Origin: Allobosea sp.
Lineage (GTDB): Bacteria > Pseudomonadota > Alphaproteobacteria > Rhizobiales > Beijerinckiaceae
Length of the DNA stretch: 64,000 nt
Direction of reading: 5' to 3'
Assembly: GCF_017308015.1 (NCBI RefSeq)
Contig: NZ_JAFKFW010000006.1
Coordinates: 124,001-188,000 of the forward strand
Shown here: piece by piece, positions 7,712 through 16,073 of the stretch
Layout: every line of letters starts with the position of its first letter
Numbering within the stretch: position 1 is the first letter of the stretch
Translations under genes and position numbers: made by a program
Notes under the pieces: generated by a model
The model's database searches: none
Seen by the model: only the letters and a program-made list of their open reading frames with translations
Told to the model about the DNA's origin: nothing

Positions 7712-7903
7712 CTATTTGTGGACGCGGATGCGCGCTTCGATGTCGCGCAATTTTACGTATTTTCGACCATTGAGTAGCGAATAGGTCGGCAGTTCACCGC
7801 GCGCCGCAGCACGCTGGATCTTGAAGTAGGGCAGGCCGAGTGCGTCAGCGGCCTGCTTATATGTGATCAGGCGGTCGGGCGGGTGGTCGCGAACTTGTCC
7901 CAT
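7712..7903 (-). CDS. Excisionase/MerR-like helix-turn-helix protein
   Basis: 63 residues from ATG 7903, chosen because GGAG lies about ten bases upstream; an in-frame start at 7957 has no such support. The order I-T-Y-K-Q-A-A-D-A-L-G-L-P...I-Q-R-A-A-A-R-G-E-L-P-T-Y, then G-R-K-Y-V-K-L-R-D-I, is the winged-helix pattern of AlpA/excisionase-type DNA-binding proteins: helix-turn-helix, then a wing that reads a mutable residue. Such proteins bend attachment-site DNA or control an element's genes. No integrase is adjacent, so its partner has been lost or is elsewhere. Confidence 0.6.
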   Translation of the reverse strand: MGQVRDHPPDRLITYKQAADALGLPYFKIQRAAARGELPTYSLLNGRKYVKLRDIEARIRVHK

Positions 7904-7973
7904 CTTTCGTCTCCAGAGAGGCACTGGTTGGTGCCGGCGAGACGACATTGGACACATGCGACGACGAGCATCT

Positions 7974-8381
7974 TCAACGTTTGCCGCTTAGGAGAGAAGA
8001 TTCTTTCGTCGGCGGGATATCTTCGACGCCCTCGGCTATCGCCTCCTCCATCTCTTTCACGCTGAACTTGTTCTGCCGGAACGTGCTCTTGAGCTGCCGC
8101 TCACCGTCACCTGCCTTCTTGGGTGCGAGCATTGCCTCAAACCATTCCGGCCCGAATTTGTCCCAGCCGCCCTTCGCGATGACCTTCTCGATCAAATCGA
8201 CAGCGAGTTCCTCGGCCCTACGCCGTTTTCCCCCCTTTGCGTAAGGCCACATAACGTGGGCGAGCCAGACGCGTTGCGGCATGAGGTTGCGCTTCTCCGC
8301 ACTGAAAGCGGCGCCCCGTTCTGCGACGAGCACCCGGCTGTCATCCATGAGATAATTTAAGGTGTGGCCGTAGCTGCACAT
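7974..8381 (-). CDS. Hypothetical protein of phage-like module
   Basis: 135 residues from ATG 8381, which shares one base with the TGA of the preceding gene (TGATG); a TTG at 8393 is less likely. Mostly helical and charged, with a G-G-W-x-K-F-G-P-E-W-F segment around residue 75 and a Lys/Glu-rich end. No signal, membrane segment or known motif seen. Translational coupling to the 8381-8683 gene suggests they act together. Confidence 0.45.
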   Translation of the reverse strand: MCSYGHTLNYLMDDSRVLVAERGAAFSAEKRNLMPQRVWLAHVMWPYAKGGKRRRAEELAVDLIEKVIAKGGWDKFGPEWFEAMLAPKKAGDGERQLKSTFRQNKFSVKEMEEAIAEGVEDIPPTKESSLLSGKR

Positions 8382-8683
8382 CAAGACCCCCAACGATGGA
8401 CAAATTCTGGTGTGAGGGAGCGTTCTCGAATTAAGTTTTTCAGAGGGACAATCTGCGCATTCCCAAGATCATAAAAATACTTGCGTTGATCGTTGTCGTC
8501 TGATGCTCCGCGGTAAGAGACGTAATATGGGAACATAGCGTCAAACGGCTCATCAGCCAGCGCTTCTGCTTTGGTTTGGAGACGGGGCGAGAGAATGACT
8601 TTCGCATGGTCGAAATTTTCCTCGACCATTTTCCAGAGATGATCCGCACTGGTCGGTTGATCGGTCAGACCCTCATGAAACAT
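8381..8683 (-). CDS. Hypothetical protein, first gene of phage-like module
   Basis: 100 residues from ATG 8683. Soluble, with D-H-L-W-K-M-V-E-E-N-F-D-H-A-K near residue 14-28, an F-P-Y-Y-V-S-Y-R-G segment around residues 51-59, and a basic C-terminus. No family recognised. It leads the minus-strand run 8683 to 5907 that contains the excisionase-like and primase remnants. The AT content is higher than in the flanking transport operon, fitting a foreign origin. About 286 bp with no gene separate it from the TRAP operon terminator. Confidence 0.4.
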   Translation of the reverse strand: MFHEGLTDQPTSADHLWKMVEENFDHAKVILSPRLQTKAEALADEPFDAMFPYYVSYRGASDDNDQRKYFYDLGNAQIVPLKNLIRERSLTPEFVHRWGS

Positions 8684-8932
8684 TGATCATGGCTCGCGGT
8701 GCATCGTCGGCTGCTGGCTAGTGTACCACTCTAATCATTTCTCGATACTGCCGCAGCTCTCTCACACGCATGCGCGGACGCGTAGCTGCCGCGGTCGGAA
8801 TATTCCGGTACGTGTGCACGGGGCGTCACGGGTATTTAACGACAGTACGCCGACGATTATATTTCCGCATGAGACAAGGGCTCGGCTGAAGGCGAGGCCT
8901 AGCCTGCTTTTGGCGGACTATGAGACTTTGCT

Positions 8933-8958
8933 GCGGGGCCGCTGCTAGCCGGCCCCGC
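8933..8958 (-). terminator. Terminator-like hairpin after the TRAP operon
   Basis: GCGGGGCCG (8933-8941) pairs perfectly with CGGCCCCGC (8950-8958) around an eight-base loop, 11 bp beyond the DctQM stop on the minus strand. It lacks a long T-run, so it may stabilise or process the 3' end rather than terminate on its own. Confidence 0.5.
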
Positions 8959-8969
8959 GCATTCTTTGC

Positions 8970-10853
8970 TTAGAGGAAGCCAATACTGAGCCAGGGGAAC
9001 GCTGCGATGAGGACGATTGCGGCGAACAGGGCGGCGAGATAGGGGACCATGTTCCACATTGCGTCGTCGGGCGAGACTTTCGCGATCGCGCAGGCGGTGT
9101 AATAGCCGTAGCCGAATGGTGGCGAGAACAGGCCCAGCCCCATCGAGAGCAGCACCACCATCGCATACTGAACCGGGTGGACGCCGAGCGACTGGGCTAC
9201 AGGTACCAGCAGGGGTCCAAACAGGACGATAGCGGGAATGCCTTCGAGGATGCTGCCGAAGACGATGAAGGCGAGGATCGAAACTGCCAGGAATGTCACC
9301 TTCCCGCCAGGAAGGCCCGTCATCAGCGAGACAAGGGTGTCCGCGAAGCCCGACTGCGTCAATGCCCAGGACATGGCGCCGGCTAGCGCAATGATGATCA
9401 TGATCGTCCCCGTAAGCGCGACGGTTTCGACCAGAATCTCGCCCATACGGACCAGCGAAAACCCTCGCATCATGACGGTGCCAACGACGGCGACGTAGGC
9501 GACGCCGATAACTGCGACCTCTGTCGCCGTTGCTACGCCTTCCAGCACGGCCGCCCGGATGATGAGGGGCAAGGCCAGCGCGGGAATCGCAATGATGAAG
9601 GTTTTCCCGATGAGTCTGAGGTCGCGCTTCTCCTCGCCACGGCGTTCATGTCGCGAGCGGAACCAGACGGCGACCGCCAGTGCCAGCATGCACACCACCG
9701 CGGGTACGAGACCGCCGATAAACAGCGCGGCGATCGAGATACCTGTGACGGACCCCATGATGATTAGGACGAGACTCGGTGGAATCGTCTCCGCGGCCGC
9801 AGCTGAAACTGCCAACAGCGCTGCGATGTCGCCTTCCCTTACGCCGCGCTCCTTCATCGCCGGGGCGAGGATCGGCCCGATTGCCGCCATGTCGGCAGCT
9901 TTCGCGCCGGAGATTCCGGAAACGAGGTACATCGCGCAGAGCATGACGTAGCTCAAGCCGCCGCGCGCCGAGCCAATTAGCGCCACGACGAAGTTGATCA
10001 TCGCTCGGGCCATGCCGGTGTATTGGATCTGGATGCCGAGGAAGATGAAGAGCGGGATCGTCAGCAGGATGAAGTGCGACATGCCCTCGTTAATGCGCCC
10101 GACGATCACCGTCAGGGGAAGATCGCTTGTCAGCGTGAAATAGCCGACCGTCGCTGCACCGAACGCAAAAGCGATCGGTACGCCGATGATGATGAGAGCC
10201 ATCACGCCGACGCCGAAGAACAGCAGCAGATTGATGTTCCCGAACTCCGCGAGCAGCGGTGGTGTCAGTTCGAGGCCGATCGCTACCGCACTCGCGATGA
10301 TGGTCTGCACTAGCACGATCCTGGCCGACGATGCGCGCCACATCTGGATCAGCAGGAAGACCATCATCAGCATGATGCTGACAAGGGTCGCCAGCACGGG
10401 GATCGAGCCGGGGATCGAGAGATTTGGCGTGGTCACGATGTGGTTGAGCTCGACGAGCGCGATCGTCGGCGCGATCAGCTTGAGCAGGAACACCAGCAAA
10501 ACGACATGAGCGACCCGCTCGAAGCGAGTGCGCCGATCGGGGGCCATTTTCGAGAGCACGAAGGTGAGGCGGAGGTGGATCTTGCGCCGCAATGCGCTGG
10601 CCACCCCCAGCATCCCGAACCACAGGAAGACGAGCATCGCCACCTCCTCGATCCAGGTGACTGGAATGTTGAGGAGGTAGCGTGCCGTCACTGCCCAGCC
10701 GAGCAGCACGATATCGACGAGCAGGAGAGCGGCTGCGACGAAGTCGACGAGCTTGCCGAGTCCAGATTCAATCCGGTCGAGCGCTCCGGGGCTCGCTTGT
10801 CCGGGGATGTCGCTGGCGGACGCTGCCGCCGGAAGATCGGTCGCAGCCATCAT
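8970..10853 (-). CDS. TRAP transporter fused small/large permease (DctQM)
   Basis: 627 residues. Residues about 25-190 form a DctQ-type domain with four membrane helices, including the W-I-E-E-V and L-F-L-W-F-G segments typical of the small subunit. Residues about 200-627 form a DctM-type domain of roughly a dozen helices, with G-I-S-G-A-K-A-A-D-M-A-A-I-G-P and an internal repeat. Fused QM permeases are a known TRAP variant. They import carboxylates or related acids with Na+ or H+, using a periplasmic DctP protein. The start is just after the DctP stop (10855). It is the last gene of the minus-strand cluster, so the transported compound is probably the substrate of the upstream enzymes. Confidence 0.92.
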   Translation of the reverse strand: MMAATDLPAAASASDIPGQASPGALDRIESGLGKLVDFVAAALLLVDIVLLGWAVTARYLLNIPVTWIEEVAMLVFLWFGMLGVASALRRKIHLRLTFVLSKMAPDRRTRFERVAHVVLLVFLLKLIAPTIALVELNHIVTTPNLSIPGSIPVLATLVSIMLMMVFLLIQMWRASSARIVLVQTIIASAVAIGLELTPPLLAEFGNINLLLFFGVGVMALIIIGVPIAFAFGAATVGYFTLTSDLPLTVIVGRINEGMSHFILLTIPLFIFLGIQIQYTGMARAMINFVVALIGSARGGLSYVMLCAMYLVSGISGAKAADMAAIGPILAPAMKERGVREGDIAALLAVSAAAAETIPPSLVLIIMGSVTGISIAALFIGGLVPAVVCMLALAVAVWFRSRHERRGEEKRDLRLIGKTFIIAIPALALPLIIRAAVLEGVATATEVAVIGVAYVAVVGTVMMRGFSLVRMGEILVETVALTGTIMIIIALAGAMSWALTQSGFADTLVSLMTGLPGGKVTFLAVSILAFIVFGSILEGIPAIVLFGPLLVPVAQSLGVHPVQYAMVVLLSMGLGLFSPPFGYGYYTACAIAKVSPDDAMWNMVPYLAALFAAIVLIAAFPWLSIGFL

Positions 10854-10854
10854 C

Positions 10855-11856
10855 TCAACCCAGCTTGCCCGTGTAGCGTTCGAGCGTGCCCCATGCCTCG
10901 GCGCCGAACTTCTCCTTCCACTCCTTGTAGAAGGGCGAAGCTGCGAGCACGTCGCGGAACGCTTGGCGGTTCGGCTCGACGATGGTCATGCCCGCGCCGG
11001 TTAGTTTGGCGCGGAGGCTTTCGTCGAGTTTGACCAGATCGGCCCGCTCCGCGATGGCAGCCTCGGTGAAGCGCTTGTTGATGATGTCCTTGACCTGCTG
11101 GGTCTGGCGTTTCCAGAACGCCCCGTTGGCCAGCATCCAGAGCCCGTCCCACATATGGTTGGTGAGGCTGACGTATTTCTGGACCTCGTAGAATTTGCCG
11201 CTGTCGACGAGCGGGAGCGGATTTTCCTGGGCGTCGACGAGTTTGGTCTGCAGTGCGGTGTAGACTTCACCGAAGCTGATCGACTGCGGAGCGGCGCCGA
11301 AGGCCTTGAAGAGGGATGTTGAGAGCGGGCTGGGTGGGACGCGGATGTGTACGCCAGACAGGTCAGCCGGCTTCTCGATAGGCTTCGAACCGCTGGTTAT
11401 CTGTCGGAAGCCGTTGTCAAACATCTTGTCGAAAGTGTGCAATCCGGTTTGCTCGAGGCCTTTACGCACCAAGCCGCCAACATCGCCATCCATTGCCTTC
11501 CAGACTTCGTCCAGGCTGTTGAACGCGAAACCAACACCATTGAGGGAGGATGCCGGAGCAAGATTGGAGAGCTGTGCGCCGGCCAGCGGATAGAACTGGA
11601 TCGCTCCCTGACGCAACTGGGACAAGACCTCCAGGTCTCCGCCGAGTTGGCTGTTGGGAAAAATGCGGATGTCGAATTCACCGTTAGTGTCCGCCTTGAT
11701 GTTCCTGGCCGCCTCCTCGATCCGCGTGATCATGGGATGGCCGGCGGGCATGTTGGTGGCGAGCTTGTAGGTCGCAGCTTGAGCTGGGCGGACAATAGAG
11801 AAGGTCGTCGCGACAAAAGCTGTCGAAGCGATGAATGATCTGCGTGTGAACTTCAT
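10855..11856 (-). CDS. TRAP transporter substrate-binding protein (DctP family)
   Basis: 333 residues with a twin-arginine-like signal (T-R-R-S-F-I) and A-Q-A cleavage site near residue 27. The body shows the DctP pattern: N-M-P-A-G-H-P near the start of the mature protein, G-A-I-Q-F-Y-P, I-R-V-P-P-S-P-L with the conserved Arg that binds the carboxylate of ligands, and Q-E-N-P-L-P. A clear GGAGG ribosome site precedes the ATG at 11856. It hands ligand to the DctQM permease encoded directly downstream. The conserved Arg supports an organic-acid ligand; its identity is unknown. Confidence 0.92.
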   Translation of the reverse strand: MKFTRRSFIASTAFVATTFSIVRPAQAATYKLATNMPAGHPMITRIEEAARNIKADTNGEFDIRIFPNSQLGGDLEVLSQLRQGAIQFYPLAGAQLSNLAPASSLNGVGFAFNSLDEVWKAMDGDVGGLVRKGLEQTGLHTFDKMFDNGFRQITSGSKPIEKPADLSGVHIRVPPSPLSTSLFKAFGAAPQSISFGEVYTALQTKLVDAQENPLPLVDSGKFYEVQKYVSLTNHMWDGLWMLANGAFWKRQTQQVKDIINKRFTEAAIAERADLVKLDESLRAKLTGAGMTIVEPNRQAFRDVLAASPFYKEWKEKFGAEAWGTLERYTGKLG

Positions 11857-11905
11857 GGTTCCCTCCAGTTTATTGTTGTCTATCGAGCCCCTGGACGCGG
11901 AGGCC

Positions 11906-12709
11906 TCAGGCTAGGATCAGTCCTCCGGATACATCGAGGATGGCGCCAGTCATGTAGCGTGACGCGTCAGAGGCCATGAATAGGACGACGTCGACGATGT
12001 CAGCCGATTCAGCTAGGCGGCCGATGGGGATTTGGCCGTTGAGAGCCCTGCCTTCCTCGTCGTTGCGCAGCAGGCCGCTCACGCGTTCGCCCGAGACCGG
12101 TCCGGGAGCGATAGTGTTCACTAGGATGCCGTGTCGGGCATACTCGCGCGAGAGATGGCGGGTCATGCCGATCACCGCCGTCTTGGCGGCCGTGTAGGAG
12201 CAGCCGAGCAGTGGGCTGACCGAGCGCCCGGCATTGGAGGCGAAATTGATGATGCGGCCGCCGCCGGCCTCGATCATGTGCGGTAGAACTGTCTTCGCGC
12301 ACAGGAAGCTGCCGCGCACATTCGAGGCGAAGACGGAATCCCATTCGTCGACCGGCGTCTCGTGCGTGACCCGGTAGGCGGCGCCGTAGCTCCCCGCCAT
12401 GTTGACGAGAACATCGATCCTGCCCCAACGGACGAGCACGGCATCGACGGCCGCGCGCACGTCGTCTTCCTTGGAAACGTCTGCGACGAGAGGCAAGGCC
12501 TCCCCGTTCGCGTCCGTGATAATCCGAGCCGTTTCGACTGCGCGCTCCTCTACGAGATCGCAAAGGGCGACGCGCGCGCCGAGTTCTGCCAGCCGCTCGG
12601 CAAGCAGTTTTCCGATACCTCGCCCGGCGCCGGTGACCAGAATGACTCGGCCGTTGAATATCCCAGGCGCGAAGGCGTCACGCGCAGCTGCCAGTGAAAT
12701 CTGGTTCAT
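11906..12709 (-). CDS. SDR-family NAD(P)-dependent oxidoreductase
   Basis: 267 residues. The ATG at 12709 overlaps the stop of the cupin gene (ATGA), so I prefer it over the upstream in-frame start at 12739. Classical SDR features: cofactor motif T-G-A-G-R-G-I-G near residue 24, D after the second strand favouring NAD (C-D-L), N-M-A-G, catalytic Ser in N-F-A-S-N-A-G and Y-T-A-A-K, and the P-G-P-V loop. The catalytic serine context is slightly unusual, with A-S-N-A-G rather than S-S. Likely oxidises or reduces an alcohol/ketone intermediate of the pathway encoded here. Confidence 0.9.
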   Translation of the reverse strand: MNQISLAAARDAFAPGIFNGRVILVTGAGRGIGKLLAERLAELGARVALCDLVEERAVETARIITDANGEALPLVADVSKEDDVRAAVDAVLVRWGRIDVLVNMAGSYGAAYRVTHETPVDEWDSVFASNVRGSFLCAKTVLPHMIEAGGGRIINFASNAGRSVSPLLGCSYTAAKTAVIGMTRHLSREYARHGILVNTIAPGPVSGERVSGLLRNDEEGRALNGQIPIGRLAESADIVDVVLFMASDASRYMTGAILDVSGGLILA

Positions 12710-13140
12710 GGTTGTTCCTGTGCCACCTCGATGCCGCACGGTGAGATACCGGCGGGCAGCGGCAGTGGTGGATTCGCGCTTTCAAGGTGCTCGACTGTGA
12801 CGAAGACGAGCGGCGTGTCGCCGACGTTGTGAAGGTCATGAACCATGAACTCGCCCGGACCGAAGCGCATGTGGCTGGTCTGGCCGGCGTAGTACGTCGC
12901 TTCTTTGGGCGCCCCGCCATTGATATGGGATACGGCGCGGCCCGGGCTCAGCGCCGTCCAGAAATAATCGAGCACGTGACGGTGAAAACCGATGCGCTCG
13001 CCCGGTTCCAGGCGCATGTACCAGACTCGTGCGCGATCACTCTGGGAAAGCAGGATCTTGCCTACGCAGGGATTTTGCGCATTGCGCTCGAACTCCGCCT
13101 GGAGCTCTGCACTCAGGGAGACGGACATTCTCTCACTCAT
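12706..13140 (-). CDS. Cupin-domain protein
   Basis: About 144 residues from ATG 13140; four codons in, a second ATG (13128) is possible. A single cupin barrel: M-R-L-E-P-G-E-R-I-G-F-H-R-H gives motif 1 with two His residues, and G-E-F-M-V-H-D-L-H-N-V-G-D gives motif 2 with further His. These could bind a metal. Small cupins in catabolic clusters act as dioxygenases, isomerases or sensors; the sequence does not decide. Sits between the PRISE reductase and the SDR in one operon and overlaps the SDR start. Confidence 0.8.
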   Translation of the reverse strand: MSERMSVSLSAELQAEFERNAQNPCVGKILLSQSDRARVWYMRLEPGERIGFHRHVLDYFWTALSPGRAVSHINGGAPKEATYYAGQTSHMRFGPGEFMVHDLHNVGDTPLVFVTVEHLESANPPLPLPAGISPCGIEVAQEQP

Positions 13141-13183
13141 GTGATTGGGTTTCAGGGAAGGAGGGCAAAGCTTGGCCCTTCGC

Positions 13184-14233
13184 TCAGGGTATGATCCTGT
13201 TGCGCTGTAGGTCCCGGAAGAGGTCCAGGAACATCTCCTCACTGTCTATGAATTCCAGGAAGCCATACCGTCGACATTTGGTGGTGTCGGACATCACGTC
13301 CCAGTCGTTCGAAAACGCGTAGTTGGCAAAATTCCAGTTAACCAGCTGCGAAAGCGGGTGCTTCTGGAGGCCATCACGTGCAACGATTTTGTCCCACAAC
13401 GCGTCTGCGCCAGCCATCCGGGTCGGCATATCGACGGTCTCGACACCGCCTGCCTCAAGGCCGAAGAAGCGTGCGAAGACCGGCCACAGGTTCTGGTAAC
13501 GGAAGAAATCGCCGTTGGTGATGTTGAAGGCCTGATCAGCGCACTCCGGCTTGGTCGACATCCAGACCATGGCCCGGGCCAGCAGTCCCGCATCCGTTGC
13601 CTGATAGACGGAGCTGAAGGCGCCCGGCTTGCCGGGGAAGGTGAAGGGCTGCCCCATCTCCTTCAGCAGCGTCGCATAGGTGGCGATCGTCGTAATAATG
13701 TTGAGCGGATTGCCCAGCGCGAAGCCGCAGATCACATGCGGCCGCGCGGCCGACCAGGACCAGCCCTTTCCGGCGCTGGCTTGTTCGGCCAAATCCTGCT
13801 GGTCGTAGTAAAAATGAGGCACGTCGATCCGCGGATCCGTTTCCTTCGCAGGGGTTTTAAACGGGCCGAGATACTGTCCGTAATACTTGGTGCCCTGGAG
13901 CAGGCAGACATGCTGCAGGTTCGGTGCAGCCGCCTCGATCACCGGCAGGACATTCGCGAACATCTTCGCATTCGGCGCGCGCGTTTCGGCAATCACCTTG
14001 TTGTCGAGATAAGCGCAGTAAAAGACATGCGTGACCTCGCTCAAGCTGCCGAGATTGTCCTTGCAGCTTTGCGGATCCATGAGGTCGGCGTGAACGAACC
14101 GGGCCTTCGTCTGGAAATAGGGAGGCTTGCGCGACACGCCGATCACGTTCCAGTCCGGCTGCTGGTCGAGATGCTCGATCAGCGCGCGCCCGGAAACGCC
14201 GGTTGCGCCGATGACAAGGGCGGTCTTCTGCAT
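13184..14233 (-). CDS. PRISE-type enone reductase (VEP1/progesterone 5-beta-reductase-like SDR)
   Basis: 349 residues from ATG 14233, which overlaps the TGA of the EthD gene (TGATG). It opens with V-I-G-A-T-G-V-S-G, a Rossmann cofactor motif, followed by G-V-S-R-K-P that suits NADP. The catalytic region is G-T-K-Y-Y-G (Lys) and H-F-Y-Y-D-Q-Q-D-L (Tyr), the hallmark of the VEP1/PRISE family. Those enzymes reduce the C=C of alpha,beta-unsaturated ketones or aldehydes, including steroid and iridoid precursors. The presence of this type among bacterial catabolic genes points to an enone intermediate. Confidence 0.85.
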   Translation of the reverse strand: MQKTALVIGATGVSGRALIEHLDQQPDWNVIGVSRKPPYFQTKARFVHADLMDPQSCKDNLGSLSEVTHVFYCAYLDNKVIAETRAPNAKMFANVLPVIEAAAPNLQHVCLLQGTKYYGQYLGPFKTPAKETDPRIDVPHFYYDQQDLAEQASAGKGWSWSAARPHVICGFALGNPLNIITTIATYATLLKEMGQPFTFPGKPGAFSSVYQATDAGLLARAMVWMSTKPECADQAFNITNGDFFRYQNLWPVFARFFGLEAGGVETVDMPTRMAGADALWDKIVARDGLQKHPLSQLVNWNFANYAFSNDWDVMSDTTKCRRYGFLEFIDSEEMFLDLFRDLQRNRIIP

Positions 14234-14952
14234 CAATTCTGTCCTTCCTCGACTCCGTAGGTAGGAGGTGGCGGCGGCACCACCACATGTTCGCGCAACA
14301 GCGCGTCCTCCCACCGAGCGATACCGTCATGACCGAAAACTCGGTCCTTCCAGGCCCGCAGCTGATCGCGACCCTGTGCGGCCGCATCCCGTTCGGTGAA
14401 CCAGAGCTCGACAAGCGCGTCGTAAGGAGCCTCGCCCGTCACGAGCGTCAGGTCGCCTTCCACCCTGGAATTCAGCAGCTGCCCGGCCTCGTCGAGGCTC
14501 AGGCGTGCCTGCATGGCTCCCGTGACGTTGCAAATGTCGGCCGTGGCAACCGCGTCGATGTGGCCAATGAAGGCCACGCGCGTTTGATCGGCGTGCCTCT
14601 TCAGGCAGAGCAACACCTTGAACGGCGTTGACGACAACGCGCCTGTCCGCTTCAGCCAGCGCTCGCTGGCTAGCAGATGCTCGCGCCGTGCCAGCCAGGC
14701 GGACGCGTCCTTCGACCCATTGCGGCCGATCTCGGAAGCATAGGAAGCCTGGCAAGCCTCGCGCGTATCGAACCACAGCTGCGCGACACCATCAGCCTGC
14801 GGTTCGCCCTCATCCAGCGAGAACCCGAGCATATAGCCGCGTAAGCCGGGAAAAGCTGCGGCGATCGGGCCATGAATCGTTTCCCAGCGATCTTCGAACG
14901 CGGGGCGCGTCAATTGTTCGACGCGCTTCTGGAAGGTCACGAGCTTGATCAT
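14233..14952 (-). CDS. Protein with two EthD-like ferredoxin-fold domains
   Basis: 239 residues. Two similar halves: residues about 1-105 start with I-K-L-V-T-F-Q-K-R and contain F-E-D-R-W-E-T-I-H-G-P, and residues about 112-225 start with K-V-L-L-C-L-K-R. The first matches the EthD pattern of dimeric alpha-beta-barrel proteins found in ether and cyclic-compound degradation. The second half keeps the strand order but lacks the W-x-x-x-H-G-P core. Such proteins can be isomerases, decarboxylases or heme-binding; the role is open. It is the first gene of the operon, 187 bp from the divergent LysR gene. Confidence 0.75.
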   Translation of the reverse strand: MIKLVTFQKRVEQLTRPAFEDRWETIHGPIAAAFPGLRGYMLGFSLDEGEPQADGVAQLWFDTREACQASYASEIGRNGSKDASAWLARREHLLASERWLKRTGALSSTPFKVLLCLKRHADQTRVAFIGHIDAVATADICNVTGAMQARLSLDEAGQLLNSRVEGDLTLVTGEAPYDALVELWFTERDAAAQGRDQLRAWKDRVFGHDGIARWEDALLREHVVVPPPPPTYGVEEGQN

Positions 14953-15138
14953 CGGCGGCGCGCCAAGCCCGCCACCTGTCCGGCGCTGGTATCCGTAATC
15001 ACTGGTTCCTCCGACATCTGGCCGTCTTGTTGGCGTTGCGGCCTTTACCGTGACGTCAGGCTAGGCTCACAGGGGGTTGGCTTGGAACCACCGTTGATGG
15101 ACACATACTGTTGAGTAAAACGCAACGATTGGACCGAG
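14953..15138. promoter_or_regulatory. Divergent promoter region between EthD operon and LysR gene
   Basis: 186 bp holding both promoters. A perfect 8-bp palindrome TGACGTCA (15051-15058) lies 80 bp from the LysR start and about 100 bp from the EthD start, a position that would suit a regulator site. LysR proteins usually bind between themselves and their target operon, so this region is the expected control point. No clear -35/-10 could be assigned. Confidence 0.4.
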
Positions 15139-16029
15139 ATGAATAGCGGCAGCGAGCTTCAGGTTTTTGCCCATGTTGTTGACAGCGGCAGCTTCGCAGG
15201 CGCAGCAAAAATGCTGAGCGTTACCCGATCTGCGGTTTGTCGTCGTATCGACGGGCTAGAGCGTCGCCTCGGCGTTCGGCTCCTTGATCGGACGACACGT
15301 CGCCTTTCGCTCACCGAAGCCGGTGAAACATTGTATCAACGTGCCCAGACGATTCTCAGTCAGATAGCGGAGGCTGAACTTGTTGTCAGCGAATACGGTG
15401 GGGAGCCACGCGGGACATTGCGGATCACCAGTCCGATCATGATTGGACTGCATAGGCTTATTCCGATCCTTCCCGAATTCCTGGCACTCCATCCAAACAT
15501 CAAGGTCCAACTCGATCTGTCGGATGACATCGTCGATCCGGCTTTGGGCGACCACGATATCGGTCTGCGCTGGGGCTCTCCGAAGGATTCCGCGGCGATA
15601 ATCACCAAGGTGGCGGCGAGCAGGCAGATCATCTGCGCGGCGCCGTCATACCTCGCTCGCCACGGAACCCCTGAAACGCCGCAAGACCTTCTTCGCCATA
15701 ATTGCCTGCTGATGAGCCGACTGGGCTTATCTAGTAATGAATGGAGTTTCGTGGTGGAAGGCCGGCCACTTAAGCTTAAGGTACAGGGAAATTATGTGGT
15801 CAATGGCGGACATGGGAACTACGAGGCTGTCATCTCCGGCCTTGGCATCAGTCGAGTGACTGATCTGAGAGTGGCCGATGACATCCGTAGTGGCCGTCTA
15901 CGTCCCCTTCTCGAGGCCTATGAGCCTGAAGAAGCTATGCCTATCTTCGCCGCTTACAAAGCTGGTGCTTTAGTGCCACCTAAGGTTAGAATTTTTCTCG
16001 ACTTTCTCCGGCGTCGAATGCGTGGCTGA
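15139..16029 (+). CDS. LysR-family transcriptional regulator
   Basis: 296 residues. The N-terminal winged helix-turn-helix is typical: F-A-H-V-V-D-S-G-S-F-A-G-A-A-K-M-L, S-V-T-R-S-A-V-C-R-R-I and L-E-R-R-L-G-V-R-L-L-D-R-T-T-R. The rest is the periplasmic-binding-like effector domain. The R-T-T-R-R-L-S-L-T-E-A-G form and E-P-R-G-T-L-R segment place it in the CrgA-like subgroup. Divergent from the EthD/PRISE/SDR/TRAP operon, so it probably senses that pathway's substrate or an intermediate. Codon use is more AT-rich than in flanking genes. Confidence 0.92.
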   Translation: MNSGSELQVFAHVVDSGSFAGAAKMLSVTRSAVCRRIDGLERRLGVRLLDRTTRRLSLTEAGETLYQRAQTILSQIAEAELVVSEYGGEPRGTLRITSPIMIGLHRLIPILPEFLALHPNIKVQLDLSDDIVDPALGDHDIGLRWGSPKDSAAIITKVAASRQIICAAPSYLARHGTPETPQDLLRHNCLLMSRLGLSSNEWSFVVEGRPLKLKVQGNYVVNGGHGNYEAVISGLGISRVTDLRVADDIRSGRLRPLLEAYEPEEAMPIFAAYKAGALVPPKVRIFLDFLRRRMRG

Positions 16030-16035
16030 TTATTA

Positions 16036-16063
16036 GAGGCGGGCGATTAAAATTGCCCGCCTC
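16036..16063. terminator. Bidirectional terminator between convergent genes
   Basis: A 12-bp stem (16036-16047 with 16052-16063, one G-T wobble, core GAGGCGGGC/GCCCGCCTC) with a TAAA loop sits between the LysR stop at 16029 and the ABC binding-protein stop at 16074. It can serve both genes. Confidence 0.75.
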
Positions 16064-16073
16064 GAAATCAGAT

